Source: Actinomycetota bacterium (GTDB lineage Bacteria > Actinomycetota > Acidimicrobiia > Acidimicrobiales > Microtrichaceae). From it: DNA of 9,340 nt. The notes under the pieces were generated by a model. It saw only the letters and a program-made list of their open reading frames with translations. It searched no databases and was not told the DNA's origin. The DNA lies in NCBI GenBank assembly GCA_005777415.1, contig SXMI01000284.1:1-9340 (forward strand). Direction: 5' to 3'. Both the position numbers and the translations under genes were made by a program. This document shows, one piece after another, positions 5,188-9,340 of this stretch (positions within the stretch are counted from its first letter, which is position 1; every line of letters starts with the position of its first letter).

Positions 5188-5206
5188 CGGCCACCGGGCC
5201 CGGCCG
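5188..5206. terminator. Possible shared hairpin between convergent PAC2 and NUDIX genes
   Basis: CGGCC (5188-5192) and GGCCG (5202-5206) can pair around a 9-base loop that itself contains part of the palindrome CCGGGCCCGG (5194-5203). It lies in the 28-bp gap between two convergent stops, a usual place for a bidirectional terminator. No U-run. In GC-rich DNA such stems arise by chance. Confidence 0.25.
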
Positions 5207-5214
5207 CGCGACGT

Positions 5215-5919
5215 TCAGGACTCCCCCGCCTCTCCCCGCCAGACCCGGTCCCTCGGCAGGTCGTAGAGCACGTCGACGTCCTCGCCGCGGATCGCGGCGA
5301 ACGCGTGGTCACCCCAGTGGTCGATGCCCGCCACGGGGTGGGGCAGCGAATCCGGATCGAACCAGCCCACGTCGAGCGTCTCGAGCGGGTGACCCCGCAG
5401 CTCGCCGCCCACCGCCCGGCACAGGAACACCAGCGAGTAGAGCGGCATGCGGGTGAACCCGAGTCGGAGTCCGTCGAAGACCCCGATCAGCCGCTCGACC
5501 CGGACCTCGACCCCCGTCTCCTCGTGGACCTCCTTCACCGCGACCTCGCTCGGCGAGTAGCCCACGTCGGCCCAGCCGGTCGGGTAGAGCCAGATCCCCG
5601 AGTCGCTGCGCTGGAGCAGCAGGATCTGGCCGGCGTCGTTGCCGACCACGGCCCCGACCGCCACCTTCGGGGTGACGTAGCCGACCGGGCCGTGCTCCAC
5701 GCTGTCCATCCACTCGCGCACCACGGCCGGGAGCGACCCGTCCTCGTGGAGATCGGCCAACCGACGTGCGGCGGCACGGATCTCCGCCGCCACGTGGAGC
5801 ACCTCCTCGTAGCGCTCCCGCTCGTAGAGGTTCTCGGAGAAGGCCAGGCCGGTGCGGCCGATCCCCGAAAGCGACTCGGCCCAGCGGATCAGGTCGAGCT
5901 CATCCACCGGTTCGTCCAC
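5215..5919 (-). CDS. NUDIX hydrolase with N-terminal helical domain
   Basis: A 234-residue NUDIX pyrophosphohydrolase. Residues 1-75 form a helical domain like the Nudix_N_2 domain found before this subfamily (DLIRWAESLSGIGRTGLAFSENLYERERYEEV). The NUDIX fold starts at VTPKVAVGAVVGND (82-95). The box runs from Gly115 to Val137 and contains KEVHEETGV, with metal-binding Glu130, Glu133 and Glu134. The general position Glu7 is Tyr121, and Arg15 is Lys129. This GWADVG-x-SPSE form is what I recall for the N-domain subfamily, in which ADP-ribose and CDP-choline are reported substrates; the substrate here is not determined. Start GTG 5919 is favoured by TAGGGT six bases upstream; GTG 5907 is also possible. 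It follows glnD by 43 bp on the same strand but probably has its own promoter. Confidence 0.88.
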   Translation of the reverse strand: MDEPVDELDLIRWAESLSGIGRTGLAFSENLYERERYEEVLHVAAEIRAAARRLADLHEDGSLPAVVREWMDSVEHGPVGYVTPKVAVGAVVGNDAGQILLLQRSDSGIWLYPTGWADVGYSPSEVAVKEVHEETGVEVRVERLIGVFDGLRLGFTRMPLYSLVFLCRAVGGELRGHPLETLDVGWFDPDSLPHPVAGIDHWGDHAFAAIRGEDVDVLYDLPRDRVWRGEAGES

Positions 5920-5925
5920 ACGCGC

Positions 5926-5931
5926 ACCCTA
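5926..5931 (-). promoter_or_regulatory. Putative -10 box of the NUDIX gene
   Basis: The minus strand reads TAGGGT (TANNNT), six bases before GTG 5919, within the 43-bp gap after glnD. It suggests an independent leaderless transcript in addition to any read-through. Confidence 0.4.
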
Positions 5932-5962
5932 CCGCTGCACCCGGTGGGGTGGTCCCGGGGTC

Positions 5963-8302
5963 TCAGGCCGGGTCGTCGAGGGCGAAGAGCAGCGCCCGGC
6001 GGACCTCGTGCTGGACCTCGGCGTCGACGAGCTTCGCCCCCTCGCTGTCGAGCACGTAGAACGTGTCGACGACGTCATCGCCCAGGGTGGTGATCCGGGC
6101 CGACCGTACGTCCAGGTCCATCTCGGCGATCGCTCGGGTGATGCGGTAGAGCAGACCCGGCGTGTCGGGTCCCACGACCTCCAGGATCGTGGCCTCGTCG
6201 GACCCGTCGTTGTCGAAGCGGACCAGTGGGACCAGCTGGTGGACGCCGGGACGGTGGCGACGACTCGACTCGAGTCGTTCGGCGAGCCGGGACTGCAGCG
6301 CGAACCGACCCGCCAGGACCTTCTCGACGTCGACGACGACCCGGTCCCACGGGACGCCACGAGCAGCGTCCACGTTGACCCGGAACTCATCGACGACCAT
6401 GTCCTGCTCGGAGTGGATGGTCGCCTGGACGACCTCCAGACCGTGGAGCGCCAACACGCCGGCGACCCGGGAGACGACACCGGGTCGATCCGGGCAGACC
6501 ACGACGAGCGCGTCGTCGGAAGCCGCCACCCGGGTCGCTCCCGACTCGAGCAGTTCCCGCTGCTCGACCGAGGGGAACGGCGATGACGCGTCCACCGGCT
6601 GCTCCGAACCGGGCGCGCCCAGGTTCCGGCGGACCAGGGAGCTGAGCCGCTCCACCAGTTGGGCCCGCCACGGACCCCAAGCGGCCGGCCCGGTCGCCAG
6701 GGCGTCGGCCTCGGCCAGCGCCTGCAGCAGGGCCAGTTGCTCGGGAGTCCCCACCACCCGGGCCACCGAGGCGGCGGTCGCCGGGTCGTCCAGGTCCCGG
6801 CGGGTGGCGACATCAGGCAGCAGGAGGTGGTGACGAACCGCCGAGCACACGGTGGAGACGTCGACCGTGTCGAACCCCATGCGCGCCAGCACCGTACGGG
6901 CCAGCGTCTCCCCCACCTCACTGTGATCGCCCGGGTAGCCCTTGCCGATGTCGTGCAGGAGCGCAGCGAGCACCAGCAGATCGGGGCGGTCGACCCGGTG
7001 ACGGAGGGCAGCCGCCTCGGCCGCCGCCTCGAGCAGGTGACGGTCCACCGTGAACCGGTGGAAGGCGTTGCGCTGCGGACGGCAGCGGTTCGGCTCCCAC
7101 TCCGGGATGATCGGGACCCAGAGGCCCCACTGGTCGAGCGCCTCGACCACGGGCACGGCCGCCGGGCCGGTCAGGAGCAGGTCGCAGAACCGTGCGGTGG
7201 CCTCGGCGGACCACGGAGAACCCAGTGGCGGTGCCGCCCGCAGCCGCTCGAGCGTGCCGAGCTCGATCCGGACCTCGTGACGGGCCGCCGTGGAGGCCAC
7301 CCGCAGCACCGTCTCGGGCTCGAGCGGCGCCGACGGATCGGCCAGCGCCACCCTGCCGTCTCGGATCACGAGGCCCTGGTCGACGCTCCGGTCGCGTCGA
7401 CGGCGTCCTAGACGGGTCGTGACCTTGCGACCGATCTCGTACCAGGCCTCGTCGCTGGCCCAGGCGATGGCGCGACCGGCCTGCGCCACGCGGGCCATCA
7501 GCTCGTCGGCGTCGGCCAGGCCGAGCGCGTGGGCCACGGCGTCCTGCTCCTGGAGCAACAGCCGATCGCCCGGACGGGCGGTGGACCGGTGCAGCTCGAC
7601 CCGGACCTCGAGCAGGACGTCGTGATCCCGCTGGAGGTCGGCGAGCACCCGGGGGTCGATCTCGGCGCCGGCCTCCCGGGCCCAGATCAGGGCGTGGACG
7701 TCCCGGAGGCCACCACGACCCTCCTTCAGGTCGGGCTCCAGGGCGAAGGCCACCTCACCGGCGCTGCGGTGCCGCTCGTCGACCGACTGCCGCAGCTCGT
7801 CGAGCCAGGTACGACCCTTCCGGCGCCAGTTGATCCGGGCCTTCTCGGCCAGTTCGGCACTCGGACGACGATCACCCGCCAGATGGCGAGCCGACAGCAG
7901 CGCCGTCGCGGTCTGCAGGTCGTCGCCGGCGAGCGACAGCGAGTCGCGCACCGTCCGGACGGCGTGCCCCAACTTCAGGCCCGTGTCCCAGATCGGGTAC
8001 CAGAGACCGTTGGCGATCGGATCGGGATCGACCCCCTTGTCGAACAACAGGAGCAGGTCCAGGTCCGACTGCGGGCAGAGCTCGGAACGGCCCTGCCCAC
8101 CGACGGCGACCAGAGCCACGCCCTCGGCCGGACCGTGATCGGCGAGTCCCGCCAGCAGACAGGCCTCGTCGAACAGATCGACCAACCACGACTCGATCGT
8201 CGCCCCGAACGCCGAGCAGAAGGCGCGGCCCCGGAGGGAACGGTCGGCGAGCAGATCGCTTCGTAGGAGAGGAGGAGACACGGCCCGTGCGCCTCGGATC
8301 AT
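5963..8302 (-). CDS. glnD: PII nucleotidyltransferase/deadenylase GlnD
   Basis: The bifunctional nitrogen sensor that modifies PII and removes the modification according to glutamine level. In studied Actinomycetota GlnD adenylylates PII Tyr51 rather than uridylylating it. About 779 residues from ATG 8302, slightly under mycobacterial relatives. Domains in order: nucleotidyltransferase with GG-x-GR-SEL-x-P-x-SDLD (68-82; Asp80 and Asp82 bind metal); the conserved LKEGRGGLRDVHAL (about 192-204); an HD phosphohydrolase domain with HD at 450-451 in LAALLHDIGKG; and two ACT domains that sense glutamine (about 598-670, CPDRPGVVSRVAGVLA; about 705-775, GPDTPGLLYRITRAIAEM). All catalytic motifs are intact. 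A G-run precedes ATG 8302 by about 11 bases; GTG 8281 is the alternative start. It is the third gene of the amtB-glnB-glnD operon, 82 bp after glnB. Confidence 0.95.
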   Translation of the reverse strand: MIRGARAVSPPLLRSDLLADRSLRGRAFCSAFGATIESWLVDLFDEACLLAGLADHGPAEGVALVAVGGQGRSELCPQSDLDLLLLFDKGVDPDPIANGLWYPIWDTGLKLGHAVRTVRDSLSLAGDDLQTATALLSARHLAGDRRPSAELAEKARINWRRKGRTWLDELRQSVDERHRSAGEVAFALEPDLKEGRGGLRDVHALIWAREAGAEIDPRVLADLQRDHDVLLEVRVELHRSTARPGDRLLLQEQDAVAHALGLADADELMARVAQAGRAIAWASDEAWYEIGRKVTTRLGRRRRDRSVDQGLVIRDGRVALADPSAPLEPETVLRVASTAARHEVRIELGTLERLRAAPPLGSPWSAEATARFCDLLLTGPAAVPVVEALDQWGLWVPIIPEWEPNRCRPQRNAFHRFTVDRHLLEAAAEAAALRHRVDRPDLLVLAALLHDIGKGYPGDHSEVGETLARTVLARMGFDTVDVSTVCSAVRHHLLLPDVATRRDLDDPATAASVARVVGTPEQLALLQALAEADALATGPAAWGPWRAQLVERLSSLVRRNLGAPGSEQPVDASSPFPSVEQRELLESGATRVAASDDALVVVCPDRPGVVSRVAGVLALHGLEVVQATIHSEQDMVVDEFRVNVDAARGVPWDRVVVDVEKVLAGRFALQSRLAERLESSRRHRPGVHQLVPLVRFDNDGSDEATILEVVGPDTPGLLYRITRAIAEMDLDVRSARITTLGDDVVDTFYVLDSEGAKLVDAEVQHEVRRALLFALDDPA

Positions 8303-8340
8303 CCGACCCGATGCCCCCCCGGCCAGGTCGGGCCTGTCCT

Positions 8341-8364
8341 GACCGGAGGGGCGCCCCGTGGGTC
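8341..8364. repeat. Interrupted palindrome in the glnB-glnD gap
   Basis: GACC (8341-8344) pairs with GGTC (8361-8364), and the centre GGGGCGCCCC (8348-8357) is self-complementary, with symmetric 3-base internal loops (gga/gtg). It lies in the 82-bp gap. It may be an RNA hairpin that weakens read-through into glnD or stabilises the upstream mRNA, or a protein site. No U-run. Confidence 0.35.
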
Positions 8365-8384
8365 GGGGATCGGAGTACCGGAGA

Positions 8385-8723
8385 TCAGATCGCGGCGGAA
8401 CCGCGCTCGCCGGTACGGATACGGACCAGTTCGTCGACGGTGGTGACCCACACCTTGCCGTCGCCGATCTTGTCGGTGTTGGCGGCACCGGCGATGGCGT
8501 CGACCACGGCAGCGACGTCGCCGTCGTCCACGATCGCCTCGACCTTCACCTTGGGGAGGAAGTCCACCTGGTACTCCGTTCCCCGGTAGGTCTCGGTGTG
8601 TCCGCCCTGACGGCCGAACCCCTTGACCTCGGTGAGGGTCATGCCGGAGACCCCGGCCGCCTTCAGTGCTTCCTTGACGTCATCCACCTTGAAGGGCTTG
8701 ATGACTGCGGTGACCAGCTTCAT
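8385..8723 (-). CDS. glnB: Nitrogen regulatory protein PII (GlnB/GlnK)
   Basis: A 112-residue trimeric PII signal protein, full length. It begins MKLVTAVIKPFKVDDVKEAL, the standard first strand and helix. The T-loop GGHTETYRGTEYQVDF carries Tyr46 and the modification site Tyr51. The B-loop (TDKIGDGKVWV, about 83-93) binds ATP or ADP together with 2-oxoglutarate, and the C-loop RIRTGERG is intact. It binds and closes AmtB when nitrogen is plentiful and is modified by GlnD on Tyr51. The ATG at 8723 has a good Shine-Dalgarno, AAAGGA, with 8 bases of spacing. The position between amtB and glnD matches the GlnK type of Actinomycetota, so glnK is an equally fair name. Confidence 0.96.
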   Translation of the reverse strand: MKLVTAVIKPFKVDDVKEALKAAGVSGMTLTEVKGFGRQGGHTETYRGTEYQVDFLPKVKVEAIVDDGDVAAVVDAIAGAANTDKIGDGKVWVTTVDELVRIRTGERGSAAI

Positions 8724-8755
8724 GGCTGTGTTCCTTTCTGTCCGGTTCCGCGGCG

Positions 8756-9340
8756 TCAGCCCCGGCCCATGGTGACTTCGCCGAAGTTGTAGGCGCTCTC
8801 TGCATGCTGCGTGAGGTCGAGACCGACCTCCTCGTCCTCCTCGCTGACCCGGATCCCGATGACCGCCTTGATGGCGAGCAGGATCAGGCCGGTGACGATG
8901 AACGAGTAGATGATCGTGACGATGTTCGCCACGAGCTGTTCGACCAGCAGCGTGACGCCACCGCCGTTCAGCAGGCCGGCGGCGAACTCGCCACCGAAGA
9001 ACGCGGGGTCGGCGAACAGGCCGATCAGGATCGAACCGATGAGGCCGCCCACGAAGTGGACGCCCACGACGTCGAGGGAGTCGTCGAACTTCCCCTTGAA
9101 CTTGAGCTGTACGGCGAAGGAGCAGATCACGCCGGCGATCAGGCCGATCCAGATCGGCGACATGCCGCTCACGTAGCCCGCACCCGGTGTGATGGCGACC
9201 AGACCGGCCACGATGCCCGAGGCGACGCCCAGGTTGGTGAAGTGGCCGTCCCGGATCCGCTCCACGATCCCCCAGGCCAGGCCGGCGGCCGCAGCGGCGA
9301 GGAACGTGTTCATGAAGGCCTGGATGGCGGTGCCGTTGGC
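8756..9340 (-). CDS. amtB: Ammonium transporter AmtB, C-terminal part (runs off the window)
   Basis: The last 194 residues of a trimeric ammonium channel of the Amt/Rh family in the inner membrane. Visible are VERIRDGHFTNLGVASGIVAGLVAITPGAGYV, the typical membrane-helix region of Amt proteins, and DDSLDVVGVHFVGG. The His in that motif (codon 9058-9056) is the second of the twin pore histidines; the first lies outside the window. Further helices follow, then the cytoplasmic tail RVSEEDEEVGLDLTQHAESAYNFGEV. The GLD-x2-QH-x-E-x-AY pattern is the conserved segment that contacts PII. The stop is 32 bp before glnB, so the two are co-transcribed and the encoded proteins form a direct complex. The promoter and start lie right of the window. 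Confidence 0.95.
   Translation of the reverse strand, partial: ANGTAIQAFMNTFLAAAAAGLAWGIVERIRDGHFTNLGVASGIVAGLVAITPGAGYVSGMSPIWIGLIAGVICSFAVQLKFKGKFDDSLDVVGVHFVGGLIGSILIGLFADPAFFGGEFAAGLLNGGGVTLLVEQLVANIVTIIYSFIVTGLILLAIKAVIGIRVSEEDEEVGLDLTQHAESAYNFGEVTMGRG

Noticed and set aside
4251..5312. 353-codon frame antisense to PAC2, and a 379-codon plus-strand frame at 4127-5266
   Set aside because: Both overlap the well-supported PAC2 gene and have Arg/Pro/Gly-biased compositions with no recognisable domain.
5929..6921. 330-codon minus-strand frame and several plus-strand frames within glnD
   Set aside because: They are shadows of glnD, which has unambiguous domain motifs along its whole length.

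Overview
The window is high-GC throughout, with actinobacterial traits: GTG starts, many TANNNT boxes 6-7 nt upstream of start codons (leaderless mRNAs), an amtB-glnB(glnK)-glnD gene order, and a PAC2-family protein. I infer an Actinomycetota genome, possibly Acidimicrobiia. The class is a guess from protein flavour only. No rRNA, tRNA, CRISPR array, transposase or attachment site was seen.

Layout. (1) 1-969, minus: the N-terminal 303 codons of a DHA2-type major facilitator exporter, preceded by a possible 20-codon leader ORF that overlaps its start codon. (2) 1102-3280: a cluster of toxin-antitoxin (TA) material. It holds an intact ribbon-helix-helix/Doc pair (plus) behind a perfect inverted-repeat operator, a decayed mazEF locus (minus) whose antitoxin and toxin have been fused out of frame by deletion, and an intact MntA/HepT pair (minus). 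A small DUF4345-like membrane protein (plus) sits among them. (3) 3281-3783: mostly non-coding, with one likely small lipoprotein (minus) and two adjacent inverted repeats. (4) 3784-5186: a GNAT acetyltransferase (minus) and a PAC2 protein (plus), divergent from a 62-bp spacer that carries a leaderless-type promoter box for each. (5) 5215-9340, minus: a nitrogen-regulation operon read right to left, amtB (C-terminal part), glnB/glnK, glnD, followed by a NUDIX hydrolase that appears to have its own promoter.

How the genes work together. AmtB imports ammonium, PII (GlnB/GlnK) senses nitrogen and energy and plugs AmtB, and GlnD nucleotidylates PII on Tyr51 and removes the group. The TA cluster is an accessory region between an exporter and housekeeping genes. 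It combines three unrelated toxin chemistries: Fic-fold kinase, MazF endoribonuclease and HepT RNase. The most notable observations are the mazEF remnant with its readable deletion junction, the operator that overlaps the Doc-module promoter, and the possible coupled leader ORF before the exporter. I did not find a clearly new multi-gene system.
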